DNA of 64,000 nt from contig VWZX01010570.1 of the NCBI GenBank assembly GCA_013399015.1, positions 806,001 through 870,000 of the forward strand, written 5' to 3'. The notes under the pieces were generated by a model, which did no database searches, was not told the origin of the DNA, and worked only from the letters and a program-made list of their open reading frames with translations. Origin of the DNA: Galbula dea (taxonomy: Eukaryota; Chordata; Aves; Piciformes; Galbulidae). Shown in pieces: positions 44,301 to 58,940 of the stretch. The translations under genes were made by a program, and so were the position numbers. Position 1 is the first letter of the stretch; the number at the start of each line of letters is the position of its first letter.

Positions 44301-47300
44301 CCACAATCCAGTGTCCAAGGATAAGCTTTCCATCGCCACCACAGCTACAAACCAAAATATTTATGCTTCCTTTTCATCTGTACTGTACCATCGAAGCTAA
44401 GGCTAAAATAACCACACCAGTGCCTCGTTTGAAATGAAAATGGCAGCAGTTTTTCATTGGGAAAGTCTTTTATCATCTTCCTTTTCACCAGTGGCACCGT
44501 GACAGTGAAAATCAGTTAATGCAATCCTCACAAATCAGCGCTATCCCCACAGATGCCAGGAACCTTTGATAGAAAAGCTTCGTACCCTGGAGGAAGTTAT
44601 CTAATTCCTAAAGGTCTTTACAAGTTCAGCACTCCCTGTTGTTTCTGCACAGTAGCGGTGCAGGATTAGGGGCATGACACAGGCACCACCACAAACAGAA
44701 TTGCTGTGCTAATACCTCTCTGAGAATCATCTGTTGGCTTCATTTAAAATCCAGGGCTCCCAGGTTAAGGAACAAACACTGTTGTATTCCGATTAAATAT
44801 GTTTATCTCTGCAAAAGGAATAATTATGGAAACCCAGATTAATTCAATTATTTTACTTGAAATAATAAGCTGAATCCTGCAGTGCAGCTTAACCAGACTA
44901 ATGAGCATAACAGCGAGGATGAGCAGAGTGCTAGCTGGGGGGAATGCAAAAGTGGTTCAGAAACCAGTGTGAGAACATGTAAATAAAACACCTGCCAGAT
45001 TTTATGCCTCTTCCTTATAATCATTGCTAATGTTTTGAGGGATTCTGCAATACACAATTATTTATGCATCCTTATTTTCTCCCGAACGGCTGATTGTTTA
45101 CTTTTAATGACAGAAGTGTCACTCAGACCACAGTATATGGATTGAAGATCCCTCTTCTGTATTTTTCTGCTTGTTGCTATTATTCCTGGGTTGTGAATAT
45201 GTTAAAGCGGATACCAACTATTTGCCTCTGAAAATCAATGGAAGTTTGGCCCTTGACTTAGCAAAGCTGGATCAGATCCGAAGGCCTGTACCCCCACCCC
45301 CTTTTTAAATAAGTGGGCATTTTATAGGATAATGGTCCTGGAGAGTATTGATTGGCCTCAGAGAGGCTGTACATTGCCCTCACTGGAAAATGTAAAACCT
45401 GTAATGGGCTGAACACAATGTGGATGTGAGTGACATGTGCCGAGGGCATTTTGGGGCTCAGGCTGCACTCTGCTTAGGGTGCTGCCATGGTGGGAGGTGT
45501 CACGGGGGACAGCTGAGAGGCCTACCATCACCGTGCTGCATGGAACACAAACTGCCATAAACCTGCATCTGCTCTGAGGGATGGTGACCTTGATGTGATG
45601 GACATTGTGCTGGTCTGCAAGGACAGCACACTGGGCTACCCGTTTACTGGTAACGTTGAATATCACTATGACTAAGGTGAGTATGGAGAGACCTGTGGGC
45701 TTGTGTAGAGATAGTGTGAGCCCTAGAGAAGCACTGATGAACATGTCAGCTGTACGTTAGCCTCATGACAGCCTTAAATCAGCCCCTACCTCATCGGGTG
45801 TCTGGGTATCTGTAGTTGTTGCTCTGTGCAAAGAACATCGAAATTGGAAGCACTGTCCTGGAAAAAAAATCTTTCCGATATAACAACTGATGATGTGAGC
45901 CCACGTCAGTGGCAGCCTCTTATTGACCAGTGGGGGTTTTGGATCAGGCCCTCCCCCGTGGTCATTTCCAGAGGCAATTAGCCTGATAGCTCCTGCTTTG
46001 CCTTCTGTCACGTAGTGTGATTGCTCTGGGGCTGACCAGGCTACCGCACTCTCCTGGAAGCCATTTCCCTTCACTGAACTTTGATTGTGAGGAATAGGTT
46101 ATTGTCCAGGGTTTGAAAAGGAGACTGTGCACAAACACTTGCCGGATTGAGGCACTAGCTGTTTTCATAGTCAAAACTAAACCAAAACACTGTTTCCCCT
46201 GATGACTGCATATGATTGCAATGCAATCTACACGTATGTGGCTGTTCATCTGAATATGGGAATATGCTGTGCGAGACTGTCTGCTGAACATTATCTATTG
46301 TCTACTGCTTCCAAGAATTCAGCATCTGCACACACAGGAAATATAATACTAGTTTTGCAGAATTCAGAGGAACTTGACTTTTTGGTTTTAAACCTGGCTT
46401 CACCCCACTTAATGTTTTAGGTACAGTATTAATGAAAAGCTATTGTCAGAAAAGCAGAGAACATGGGTCTCAGCCAGCATAATAAAGATAATGTAAAAAT
46501 CACAGAAAGTTGATGTGTGATATGTACTAGCTCTATTGCACAGGCTGTGCACGCACATGCATGATATTCAGGACACCTTCTTATCAGGTTTAATTCTACT
46601 AGTACCCGCTGCTCATATATATCCTGTATAAAAGCAGCAAGGCAATCATTAGAAATAAGTGTCACAAGGTATAGCACAGAATGGAGCACAGCAGCAGCTT
46701 CTCTCTTGTGGTTTGATTTGACATGCTTGCATAAACATATAGAGGACAATTCTTTATTGTTCTATTTTGGGTAACAAACAACAAAAAAACCCCCAAACCT
46801 GAAATAGTTTGATCACATTTCTTCCGTAAAGGAAGAAGCTGAACTACTTATGGCTACAAAGACAGAAGAGATTGTATTAAAGGGCTGTGAATCTAGACCT
46901 CTTTGTTGTGTTCACAGGGATTTTCAGGGTGATTTAGTGTGGATTGATTTGCAGTTTATTCTGCAGCCATTGTTTGTAATGTGCTTTGCAAGCTCATGTA
47001 CTCTGAACCTTAATTGTTCTAAATTAAACTATGGGGACTAGACAGAACACATTTCAATCAGAATTACAAAATATTGCACCAAATTCCTTTGGGATACATA
47101 ATCTCTCGCTATGTCTGCAGTGCTTGTATACATGAAGGAGGAGTGAGAAAGCATATTTAGGAAGACATTTTACTATAATTTAATTTACCCTTTTCCATTG
47201 GTAAAGCAAACAAGGACAGGGATATTGGCAGAAACAGGGAAGTGAAAGTGTTCTGAAACTGTTTCACAGTGGTATTTTTCTCACCCTGCTTAATCATAAT

Positions 47301-50300
47301 TCTCTGTACAGGGCATGGCAGGTAGAAAAGCACTGCCAGCAGTGGATGGCTGAGCACTGACTGGGATCACAATGACTGTGGCAGGGTACAGAAGATAATA
47401 AAAGCTTACTTGGGCTAGCATGGGAGAAAGGAGCAATACAACTTGCATTGATTTGAGCAATTCTGGGTGAAAGAAGCAGCTCAGGTAGCAATAGGGTTGG
47501 AGCCCTTTTTAAGCCAATATACCTTTAGTGAAAGAGCTCTGTAATATTTGCCTGAAAAATACCTTTGTGCGTCTCGCTAGGACTGACGTGACACCTGGGA
47601 AGTTGGCAGACAAGGAAAATTCTTTTTAACTCTATTATTTTTTTCCCCCCTCCCCTTTTTTTTTTTCCCCAGGTAATTGCTTCCTCAGCTGAAGTTCCTC
47701 TGAAAAGCCATGGAGAGGTTTTCTGATAAAGAGGTTATACATGAAGATATAATTTAGGAGGAAGACACTTGGTGAGAATGAGAAAGAGTGTGAGAGCACA
47801 GGAGGGGTGGCAAAAGCAGAGAGGGATTCTGGGGAAGAGCAGGTAATGCCTGCATAAAACCCACGGCCATGGGGAAATGAGGGCTCAGGACAGCTCTGCC
47901 ATGCAGAATCAGATGTCTGGCCTGCACAAAGATCTTCTGCTCAGGGGACCAAACCCACAATAGAAGTTTCTTTTTTCTATTTAACACTAGATGGGGTTAA
48001 AATTATAGAAGAACATTATTTCTGGAGGTTCCCGGAGGAAAATTCTTTCTGTGTCTCTATCCCTGCAAGACAGAGAGTATCTGCTCCAGAGTCCTATGGG
48101 CACCTCAGCATCCCATGCCTGGCACAGGGTCATCATAATTTTAGTCTATATTTTGCTTTGCTATTTGGGTGATGTCAGCTCGGACCTCCCAGCTGTAAGG
48201 TATCTTAGCAGCTCTGGGGGCAGAAGCAATGTTATGATGTCAACGTGCCCCAGGCTGCACTCCAAAGAGACCATCTGAGCCTCTCTGCGGTGGACAGAAG
48301 GGAAAGAGGGGTCTTGCCAACTCATGGGGCAGTTAGTGTCAGAGCTCCTGATATCATCCCTAAACAACAGTGAATTTTTGTGGCAGAATTAAGGAAGGAG
48401 GTATGATGAAGGACAGAGACCTACGAGCCTTGGCCTCGGCCAGGGGGTCAGGTGCTGTTTACACGGCCAGTCTTTGGAAGGCACCATGATTTTGGGATAG
48501 GAATTCAGGTCCTTTCTGAGCTCACAAGTATTGGTGCCTCTTCCTGTCACTTCCAGTCTAGAGAAATACAGATCAACTGAACAGCAGCTCGACAAGCTCT
48601 GGAAAGTCACAAGTGATTTGTCAGAGCTTTTTCACTGGGTGGTCACTATGAACGAGAGCATATTTAGGCACTGTATGTGTCCCTATTTATCAACTGCACC
48701 TGGGCTTCCATGCCGAGCCTGAAACAAACCCCTCATACTCAATTTAGCATAGCAGTCTGAATTAGTTAATTTTAGTCAGTCAGTGATTGTTATTGCTAAG
48801 ATCCACCACTGTTCTGCATTGCACAGGCGTTAAAATCAGGGTGAAGATTGACAGCCTTTTTCCGGAAAGAATAAAACTATCCCCACATTCATGATGAATA
48901 TAAACAGAAAGGTCAAGACTCAAAACCCAGCAGTCACCTATATAGTCTCCAAACAGTAGACTGTCTCATAAGGTCACAACTCATTTAAGCCCAATGCTTC
49001 CTATGAATGCTCTGGCAGATGTACATAAGTGAATGGCTTATTTATTATCAAAGACTGAGCTCAAATATAACTTTATTGGAAACACTAAGTTTTTACTCTT
49101 GTATTTTAATTTAGACTAGCAAATTAAATTCAATAGGTTTAGAATAATAGATTTAAATGTTCAGACTGAGATAATACTGACTGAATATACTATTGTCCAT
49201 GCCTGTTAATGGCCTGACTGCCTCTTTATGTCAGTGGTTTTCAATCTCTTCAATGTTTATACATCTAAACCTTCTGCTGGAGGAAGGGACCCTTACACTG
49301 AAAATTTAAACCAACTGATAATAGGTTTGCGATCCTTGGTTATCTTTTATAGTGTTTTCATTTATAGTTCTTGGACTACAGGTAACAAAACACTGACTGA
49401 GGTATTTACACAGGCCTCCTTCCCATAACACCTGAATACTCCATTTACCATGGATTTGTTTTTATTGCAAGGATGTGAATTAGAAGTGTGCTATTTCCCC
49501 CATTCCACCTATCCAAAGACCTGAGACTTTGAGGGTAAGATTCTAAAAACAAATAAACAGAAATCAAAGATTAGCCACTCAAATTCATCCTTATGAGCCT
49601 ACTTAATGTAAACAAAATCCAGTAACTCGTTTGCAATCTCCATGGGCAGGCCAGGTTTCTCAGCCCTGTTTAGCCTTTCCACCAGTGAGCCAATTTACTG
49701 AATTCTTATTCACAGGGTTATTATTTATTCAGTGTTGAGGTTTCGTTTCTCAACTTTTCAGAGTGCAAATGAAGACAGACAAGATAAGAATTGTAGGGGC
49801 AAAAGTGATACAAGAACAGTCGTTTATAGCAGTAATAAAGTTAGGTCATACAGAGACTTTGTTTGATGTTAACTTAAAAAATTATAGCCTTATTATATGA
49901 AGGTCTTAACTTACAACCAAAGGCACCCTACGCATCTATCTAATTAGTCTTTGTGAGATCTCTATTGCAGCAGTGCTACAAAAACATAAACTGATTTTTG
50001 TTACAACTGGATTATTTAGAGGGAGTCAGAAATACAGCCAACTGCATGGATAGAGACCTGCTATGTGCCCTGCTGGTAACCAAAAGAGGGGGTGATTTGG
50101 TGACTTAACAGAAAGGATTTCAGTGGGTCCAGCACACTGTTATTTCCTGTGTGAGAAAATATTGCCACACTACTGACAGCGTTGGCACAAAAGAAAAGGC
50201 TTGGTAGGCACAGACACTGATTTCACCATGCTAAATGTTACTGAAACCTCACATGAAAAGGACATGCCTTGTGTTCAGAGTGCCAGTTCCACCCCCACTG

Positions 50301-50600
50301 CAGGATGCATAGGACAAGACGTAAACAAAATGTTGATTACAGAGCTGCTTCCTTGCCTTTCCTTTAGAGTTGCCATTAGGACAGAAGGCAAAAAATATTT
50401 TTGGGTAGAACAACTCAGCAGCTACAGTTTCTAAGTAAAGCTTATTATTTGCACAGCAAAAATCAAGACTTTTTTTTTTTTTGTCACTGCATGGAAAAGA
50501 AGAAATATGATTCCTGTCTCCTGGCTCTGTAATGTCCTCTTCTTCAGCTGTGCTTTTTGTCCAGTTGTGTCTTATCATGTTAGTGAAAGGAAGGTTACTG
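41350..50600. other. Intergenic, no gene seen
   Basis: No supported gene. Short A/C-rich stretches occur at about 41438-41460 and 46778-46798. The parts 42060-42330 and 44720-45130 are repeat-free and rich in TAAT-type cores. Confidence 0.45.
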
Positions 50601-50669
50601 TTCCTTTCTTCTTTTCTTTCTTTCTTTTTCTTTCTCTCTTTCTCTCTCTCTTTTTTTTTTTTTTTTTTT
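50601..50669. repeat. 69-base polypyrimidine tract
   Basis: The plus strand is uninterrupted C/T: a CTTT-rich part, then (TC)n, then 19 T. It is a decayed tetranucleotide/dinucleotide microsatellite. Long pure R/Y tracts can adopt triplex (H-DNA) structure. Confidence 0.9.
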
Positions 50670-53600
50670 AATACCTCCCTGTTCTTGACCTGACCTCTTG
50701 CTCATGTAACATCTCAGTTTTGAATGGTCATTCACTATCAACATTTCTTTTGGGAAACACGTTTCTAAGCCTAAGCATACAAGATTATAGCAGATTTCTT
50801 AGCTTACTGTGCAGTGTGTTTCCCATGTGATAGCTTCTCCTCAGGAAAGCTATTCTTTCATGCAGCCATAGCACCAGCATTGATCAGTGGAAAAGTTCAA
50901 GGCAGCAACTCATCAAGCACAGCTTCAATACTAGATTCCAGACAAGGTCTGCAATAAATAAGACCAGTAACAAAGCATCATATTTCCTCCTTACACAGAA
51001 AACCAATGGTGACACAGTTCTAAATTTCAGAATATAAGGACAATTTCTTCTCTGCATTGGAGCAAGATGAAAGCTGGAGGTATATTCCCTTTTCATATAA
51101 ACTATCTTTAAGTAATCATGAATTTTCAGAATGCTAGTCTTTGAAGTGTGCCAGCGTATAATTTTAGATGCACAGGTGCTTACTGTAAGAGATTTTTAAG
51201 TGCCTTCACTGAACAGGACCTTGCTGTCTGAACACTGTTATATTATTGAATATGAGTGTTTAGAATATATTATTCTGACCCCAGTGTTAGTGTTAGCTTT
51301 TTATAAAATATAATAACAGTTCCAAGATTTCAATGTTAGCTAACAAAAAAAAGAACAATCTAGTGTTGTAAGCAGATAGGAAAAAAAATTCCAAATAGCA
51401 GTGTGATAAAAAAATATACACCCTGTGAGGCCCTCACAGATTATTGCTATTGATTTCTTTCCTGGAGACGTGGAAATGTTACCAGATGGGGTGTTAGGCA
51501 GTAAGTGTGTGGGTGCAAACGCAGTTTATTGCTTGCTGTCTAGAAATCACTGAAAACCTTCACAATTCTGTTTGGCTGTGTCACATAAAAAGGTAAATTT
51601 TTTGCCCTACACCAGTCCTTAAAAAAAAAAAGCTACATGACATGGTATAGCAATGAGCATACAGTAAATTTGTCTCTAAGGAAAAAAAGATCAACAAGGG
51701 AATTAAACACACACAGATACATGCACATGCTTCCCAGAGACCATAAAATGCCTTGCACCTTTTTGAGTGTTTGTCCTCATCTTGGTCATATCCTTGTACT
51801 ATGTTGATTTAAAATCATCTGAAAGATTAAATTGATTTATTTCATGTTTTTTTCACTTTTACTTCTGCCTGGAACATTGGGCTCTGTCCTGTATTTTATG
51901 CTTATGGAAGTGCTAATCAGATTTGTTGTAGGTTTCTAAAAGTCAGGTGCTGGGGCTGGAGTATAATGCACAACTGTGTCTGACCCCCTCGGGGATGCAC
52001 CCATTAAAAAAAAAACGGCTGACCTTCTGTCACGTTCTTCCTCCTCCCTTTTAATGATTCCTTCTATATCCTTTTGAGAAGATCTTTACAGCCCTTTGAC
52101 CCCTGTTAGAACAGGAAGACTTAAACAGCTAAAAGTACCCTCAATATCAGTGGTTGCCAACAGGAGCTCAAGAGGCTTTTTAGGAAATGCCAAAAGACAA
52201 TAACCTACATTTTCAATGCATTTAGAGACAGGTCCACATTCAATATTGTGTAATTCCCTTTTCGTTTGCTTTAGCGCAGCACGTGCTCGTGCTGAGCCTA
52301 GGCCTGACAGTCCAAACAGGCATTCCCTCAGCAGCAAACTCATGTTTAATGACAAAGCAGCAAACCTGTGCTAATTCTACATGTTTTGTTACTTCTTATT
52401 TAGCCCTCAGAGGCTTTGCTTGCTTTGGAAGGGTCAAGCAGCTCTGGTTTGGTCTGGCAGTGATGCCCACCTCCATGTCCCCTCCACCAAAGCTCATGCC
52501 TTGCTGTTTCTTGAACCTTGTAAAATCCTCGACTATCCTGAGCCCACCACATGCCACTGTGCTTTGTGGAGAGCAGCAGTGCAGCAGAACTGCCAAGCTG
52601 AAATCAGCTTTTGCCTGTTCTCTGTGGATATTTCTCAGGTGGTGGGGAACAAGCCAGCAATCTGTAACAATGCAGATCAGTGCTCACAGCTGGATAACAC
52701 CTTGGTACTGAGCTCAGACACAGACAGTAGCATCCAATAGGAGAAAGCCTAAATGAGCAAGCTAGAACACCACAAAGATGAAACAGAGGGGTGAAAGCAC
52801 ATTTGCAATCACCTGTTTAAGGAGGCTTGATCTAAGAGGCAAAGGAGTCTTTTCTTTGTACCCTTTTGCAATATTGTAGATTCTTCTCTCTTTCTGTGGA
52901 AAAGTACCCTTTTAATTCTGCTCTAAGATTTTGTCATATCAAGTCAAGCAGGAGGACTCACGTAAGCAGGGTAGCAGATTAAGTGACCAGCTGGGATGCT
53001 GAAAAGCAACAAAGTGATGGTGGAGTAGAAATCACCTGGGAAGTTATGTGGGCTGTTGCAGTGGTATCATGAAATCTCACAGACATCTCTTTATGTGTGT
53101 CATCAAATAAAACACCATTAAAACACAATTAAGCAGTGTGTTGTAGCCATCATCTTTAAAGTTCAGGGAACAGTGTTTTGGGCTATCATATAATTTAACA
53201 GAAACTGAGGTGAATACACTTAAGTGCCCCATACTTCTTAGCATCTGATCTTTGGAGACACTAAGCGTAAGAGAAGAGCTGAAGCTGTGCTAAAATTGAC
53301 CTGACCCATCTCACTAAGAGCCTGCAAAATGTTTCTTGATACAATCAAGCCCCTGTGCTGTCAACACATCCAAGAAAGAAAGTAAAACTTGAATTAGACT
53401 GAGGAAATTAAGTGAACAACAGGGATGTGTCATAAAAAGGTATTCCAGGAAGGACAATTAAACACAGGTACTTAGGTTTCTTAGGTTTCTCTTGATATTC
53501 TGGTTAATGTTCATTGCTTGCAGCACATGCTATCTTTGGTAACTCATGCAGTTTTCTGCTAAAGTAGCTTAAAATAATTTATCTTAATGCCTGCATACAG

Positions 53601-55000
53601 CAATGGAGTCCAGCTCCCTTTGCTGCTGAGAATGAACATATTCTTTTAAGCATATGAAAGAACTATCTGTGGTCTGTTTGAGCAGTTACACTACGGAGAC
53701 TGAACTGTCATGGATGACTTTATTGGGTCATTTGTAGACCAGTAGGCTTGGAAAATTGATGAAACTAGTCTTCATGGTAGAGATTTCAAAGACAGTAACA
53801 AGGAGATCCCCATATGAATGATGTTCGAGCCCTACAAAATGAATGGCCATGAATATAATAGGGCAATATCCCACACAAAATGTGATCCTCCAGACAATGA
53901 AATACTTTATATACAATTCACTCTAAAGAAAAGAGAGCCTTCTGTTTACAAGTTTATACGACCTAGTGGACAATGCAATAATAACCTGGTAGCCATGGTG
54001 TCTCACTGATAAAGGATGAAATTTAGTATAATATTTCCCATAGAAAACCTGCCATGAACTCAGAACACAGAGCATCACTTAGTAGCAGAACATCACTTCT
54101 TTCTGATTTCTGCAGACTCCGTAGTGGCCACACAAACACAGATACTAAAGTTTTCCTTGTTTCCCTTAAAAACATCAAGAAGAGAGATCAGATATTTCCT
54201 TCTTTGTGAATTTGCAAAAATGGCCAAGGGCAATAATTTTATAATTTCCAAGGAAAAAAGTAGCCCCAGGAAAAAAAAGGTAAAATTTTCCTGCAAGCTT
54301 CTTGCTGCAGATGAAAAATGAATCACAACACAGGTCTGATAAGCCTTGTAGGCCAAAACAAAGCACAGACGAGAGTCCCTGGCTCTTGCTTTGTCATCTC
54401 TGAGGCACTGTGTCCCTTGGGGACCAATTGTGTGGCTCAGAGAGTCCTTTTGCCTGGTGGCCTGTCATGGAGTATGTTGGACTATAACTCACAGCTGCTG
54501 TTTCAGTAACATTTATTATTGTTTATTTTATTTCATACGCATGCACATGTGTGCACACAAATACGTATACAAAAGCTTGGCTCTGCTTTTTCAAGAGCTC
54601 TGGAGTACCCAGGCCTTTCATTGTTTTTCATGCATTAGCTTCAGAGGGCTTCAGGAGTAGAGAAGTATTTATTTATGGATTAGATTGACAGAGTGCTCCC
54701 TACAAGTGCTCCAGATTCAGCTCTATTGAATTCAGTGTACTTACACTGAGGTCCTGATCCTGCAGAGCAAGGAGAATCCGCCCCAGTGATGTTCTCAGTC
54801 CAGATGTTAAAGCTAAGGATACATTTCAAGTGTTTGGGGGCTGGAGCTCCAACCTCTAAATATCACATGAACATAAATGTCCTACGATTTTCACTAGCTC
54901 CTGAAGCTGTAAATCTTTTAAGTTTATCATGAAATATTAAACAAGTAAAGCCAATAGTACACTCAAGAATAAATCTGATTCTCCAGTCAGACCTTCCAGC
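50670..55000. other. Intergenic, no gene seen
   Basis: AT-rich. A full-consensus ONECUT match TAAATTGATTTAT lies at 51828-51840, again at chance expectation for the window. No coding frame is supported. Confidence 0.45.
51828..51840 (+). promoter_or_regulatory. Full-consensus ONECUT site
   Basis: TAAATTGATTTAT fits DHWATTGAYTWWD at every position. Weak evidence on its own. Confidence 0.25.
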
Positions 55001-55440
55001 CAGCAACCTTCATGGGATGCATATTTAGATAAGCATTTAGAAATTATTAGTATTTAGACGTATTATAAAGCTAAAAAGGCTTGTTCTCTGAATTTACATC
55101 AGTACTTAACGAAGAGCCACCAAATCTTAGATTTCTACTAAGTACATGAATCTTGTATATCAGACAGAATAGCCTTCACGTTAGCAAAAAGCCCTCAGTA
55201 GAAACAGCCAGTGCTGTGCAATAGCAGTTGCTTGTTAATGAAATCCATCCTTCGAAGGAGTGATTTTAGAATTCTGCAATAGCCAATGAAAATTACATGC
55301 AAACATTATGGTCATTTGTTATCATTATAAATTGTGATAATGTCATGGCTGACTTACAAAGATGATGACCTGAAAGGCCATGACATTATGACATTACATT
55401 TTATCAATAATGAAAAATTGCTTCTTTTGCATGATTGTAC
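55000..55440. other. Candidate non-coding element with perfect 13-bp inverted repeat
   Basis: AT-rich and free of recognisable repeats. It contains ATAATGTCATGGC (55337-55349) and its exact reverse complement GCCATGACATTAT (55377-55389) around a 27-base loop. A smaller inverted repeat, TTATCA (55319-55324) / TGATAA (55335-55340), overlaps its left arm. Confidence 0.5.
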
Positions 55441-58400
55441 CGGAGGTGAGCCAGGACCCCAGAAGGCTGCTGGTTTGTGCAGACCAGCCTCAGCTCTAGA
55501 GAGGAAAGCAGATTGATAAAGAAGTATTTGGGGAAAACAAACAAACCAGACTATAGCAAGACTAGAGACAGGAGAATATTTTTACCTCACAGAATTTAAT
55601 TTGAATTTCTGAAGGCCTGTATACTATATGCTTTGAGGAAAGCACAGGGGAGATTCACCCATTAAAAGGAGCTTACAGACAGGCTCCTTCTAGTACTTGG
55701 ATGGCACAGTGGAAGCCCTGGGGACCAGTGAAGCCCTTAATAGAGGAGTTTAATATTTTCATTGGCATTAGCTGCCAATTCTGATTTGGTTATTTTCTAA
55801 TCCAGCCTCTCTCCAGTGCCCCTCTGCCATATACCTCAGAAAATCAGCTTTAAGATAGATCTTAGGATACATATTACCCTGAGGTGTCTACCAGGGAGTG
55901 GTGGAATGAATAGGCCATTATGCAGAGAAGTAATTTGAAATCAAAATGGCTCAGGTATTACCACCTGGTACAAGTGCTGTAATTTGTCAGCTGCTTCAAT
56001 AGCCAAAAAACTGGAGTTCTGCAGGACATGCAGTTCTGCCATGTGTAGGACACATGATTTCTCCTAACTGTATAGAAACCTGAGCTCACAGATGCCTGAG
56101 CTTGGATGGGTATTAACAGCTGGAAGAACGTGTAAACTCAAACCACCAGCTGCATTACTGCAAGGCACAGGAGAGCTATACTCACCGAGGAATCACAGGA
56201 GATGTGGTGACCTCTGCAAGCTTTCCACCACACTGGGAGCCCCAAAACATTTATGGGTACAGCATAGTCCCTTTGGCATTCTTCCCACACAGTGTTTCCT
56301 GTCTTTGCTCCTGTAGTACAATATGTATCTGAGAACCATGATACTAAGTCCTTCTTGGATGCACCCAGCCTTGACATGCACTGCAAGAGGGATAGTGCTG
56401 TGCAGCCTCAGCACTGCCATGTGCTCTTTCCAGGACCACAAAACAAATTACTCTCACAGATAGTCACTAAACTGCTAAAATCCTGTATGCCACTGTCTCC
56501 TGCCCTCCTGCCTACTCTTATTTCACTGTAAAAACAGTAAGCCCACAACAGGATCTCATACCAGCTACCCCTCAGCCCCTGTTCCGTGTCCCATCATCGC
56601 ATGCCCCAGGCAAATCCCAGAGCAGACAGATGGGCTTTGCCCCATGCCTGGTGCTCCTGCTGGTGCAGGTCCTGTGAGCAACAAAAGCAGAGGCTTCACG
56701 CTCTTTGGTTTGAAGTAAATGGGGGCTATAACCTGAGTTTAGGCCAAGCTCTAAACTCTTCAAGGCCTGAGACTGACAGTGGGGAGGCATTTAACAAGTA
56801 GGGCTCCCTGGCTTGCAGCATCCCCCAAGTGGGATAGGACTCTATTCTGCTCTAAGATGGGTACATTAATGTCACAGACCTGCCTATGTCTAAAAATATA
56901 TTCTCACTGTAGTTGTTTTGAGAACATCAGCCTAAAAGCCATTTTGTATTTCTAGTAATATTTATGAGGACAGTTTTATGGTGAATATGAAAAGAAATGC
57001 CCATAGCGATTCTCTTACATGCTACAATATGAAGATCAAAAAAGGAAAGTTGATCATTTTACTTGCTGGTTTGACAAGGCTGTAATGTTTTAAGTGTGTC
57101 TATGTGGTGATGGTTTTTCAGTAAATCAACATATAGTGAGTTGTGTGGTTTTATGTAGAGCTTGGAAAATATAATTTAAAAAAAAAGCTGGAAGCACTGT
57201 GGTACCTTGCCTGTTCTCAGCTGCACTTGTTCTCTCAGATGGCACTAACGAGGCAAGTACTGTACTACAAATGTATACCAAAATACTGTACTACACATAT
57301 ACACTCCAGGCTGAAAATCCTAAAATAAAAACCAGAAGAAATCTGAAACTTTTACATTTGGAATGCAAAGTATGTTTTATTGTGTCTTTTTTTTTTTTTT
57401 TTTGGGATTTCATGGCAGGAACATAAAAGACCTATTTATTTGATGCCATTTCCCCATAGTAATGGCTTCTGTACATGTTCTCTTGATGCCACGGTTTCAA
57501 GCAGCTTGTGTGGAAATTAAAAGATATAGCACCTTATCCCTGAAAGATATGATAGAAACTCTGCTTTAATTTTAGCAGAAAGGACAGTGGTGGCAGCAGT
57601 ACAAGACAGCTGCTTGCCAGCACACGGTGCAGGAGCAGTGAGAGAGAAAGGCTTGACCAGTTTTCACCTAAGAGGTTCACTTTTTGTGTGCATATGGGCT
57701 TCTGCTGGTGGTGTGAAATCCCAGGGCATCTGCCAAGGCATATTGCTTAATGTTCTCTGCTTTTCAAAGGTTCAGTAAGCAAAAGAGGTTATCCTGAGCA
57801 AGCTGCTATGACCACGACAGGAGTAAAACACCTCTGTGTATAAATTTGAAACCTTTAACCTCCTAACTGTCAAATTTCAATATTTCTGGTCACAGTGTTA
57901 AATGCACCCTAGCATTTTTATTGAAAGAGTTTTCAGTGCATCCGGATGGAAAAATCAAAGTTTGCTTTTATATTTACACACTGTTAGTAAGTTGTTAAAA
58001 GAAGAATAAAACAAGGTGACTGCCAGCAATATTTTGTATTACTGTAAGCTTTACAGCTTCACCATAATAAAATAGCATTCCTATTTTCTCTGCAACCTGT
58101 GATGTACACTCTTAAATGACAATGTTATTGCTGCCTTTATATACAGCACATCTTACTAATGATAAACAGACTATACTCTCTTGAGGCTAGGGTTCAAACT
58201 AGACAGGAAGGAATACAACAAAAGATGAGATGGGATGAGGTGGGATAAAACGTCACCTTAAAAAAACCCCAACAAAACCAACTTGTAGTTTCCAAGTCCT
58301 TCAAATATCAGTGCTTATCTTACCTAGTTATTTTTAATTAGTATTTTTTGCCTTTGCATATACAAAGGGCATGACTGCCACTGATAGCCAGAGTGATCTT

Positions 58401-58815
58401 ATGTTGCCCTACCTAGGGATGCCTTTATATTTTAGAATCTTTTCCTGCTCTATCTATTTTTGAGCATGAATGTTCTATCATTCCAACACAAAGACCTTTA
58501 TGACAGCAGATAGGTGAAAGAAATAATGGCTTTAGAAAGCCATTTTCCTTTCAAACAGTAAGTAAGTATTATCAGAGATATGCATGACAGTGATGGAGAA
58601 ACCCGACAAGGAACCATCCCTTCAAGGGGAATCACTTAGCTCCTGCTCCCTTCAGTGTAGCCACCACCAGGATTTTCAGCAGGGAGCACCGAGGACAATA
58701 TTTATGAAGCCTCTACAGGGCAAAACTTTCTGAAAAGTGGCAGCAGTTAAAACTGCAGGGGCTGCACCCTGCAAGCCCACACAAGGCTGCCTGCCTTATG
58801 CTGGTAAGCTGCATA
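55440..58815. other. Intergenic, no gene seen
   Basis: A 17-T homopolymer lies at 57387-57403. Open frames are short and unrecognised. Confidence 0.5.
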
Positions 58816-58816
58816 T

Positions 58817-58940
58817 GAATCACAGAATCAAAGAACATTAGGAATTGGAAGGGACCTTGAAAGATCATCTAGTCCGACCCCCCTGCCAGAGCAGGATTCC
58901 CTATACCAAGTCACACAGAAGCACATCCAGATGGGTCAAG
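58817..58940 (-). mobile_element. CR1 LINE 3' end fragment
   Basis: Plus-strand text AATCACAGAATCAAAGAAC then GGAATTGGAAGGGACCTTGA and AGATCATCTAGTCCGACCC is the reverse complement of a CR1 3' end. It continues for some 60 bases (CTGCCAGAGCAGGATTCCC) before fading. Confidence 0.93.
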
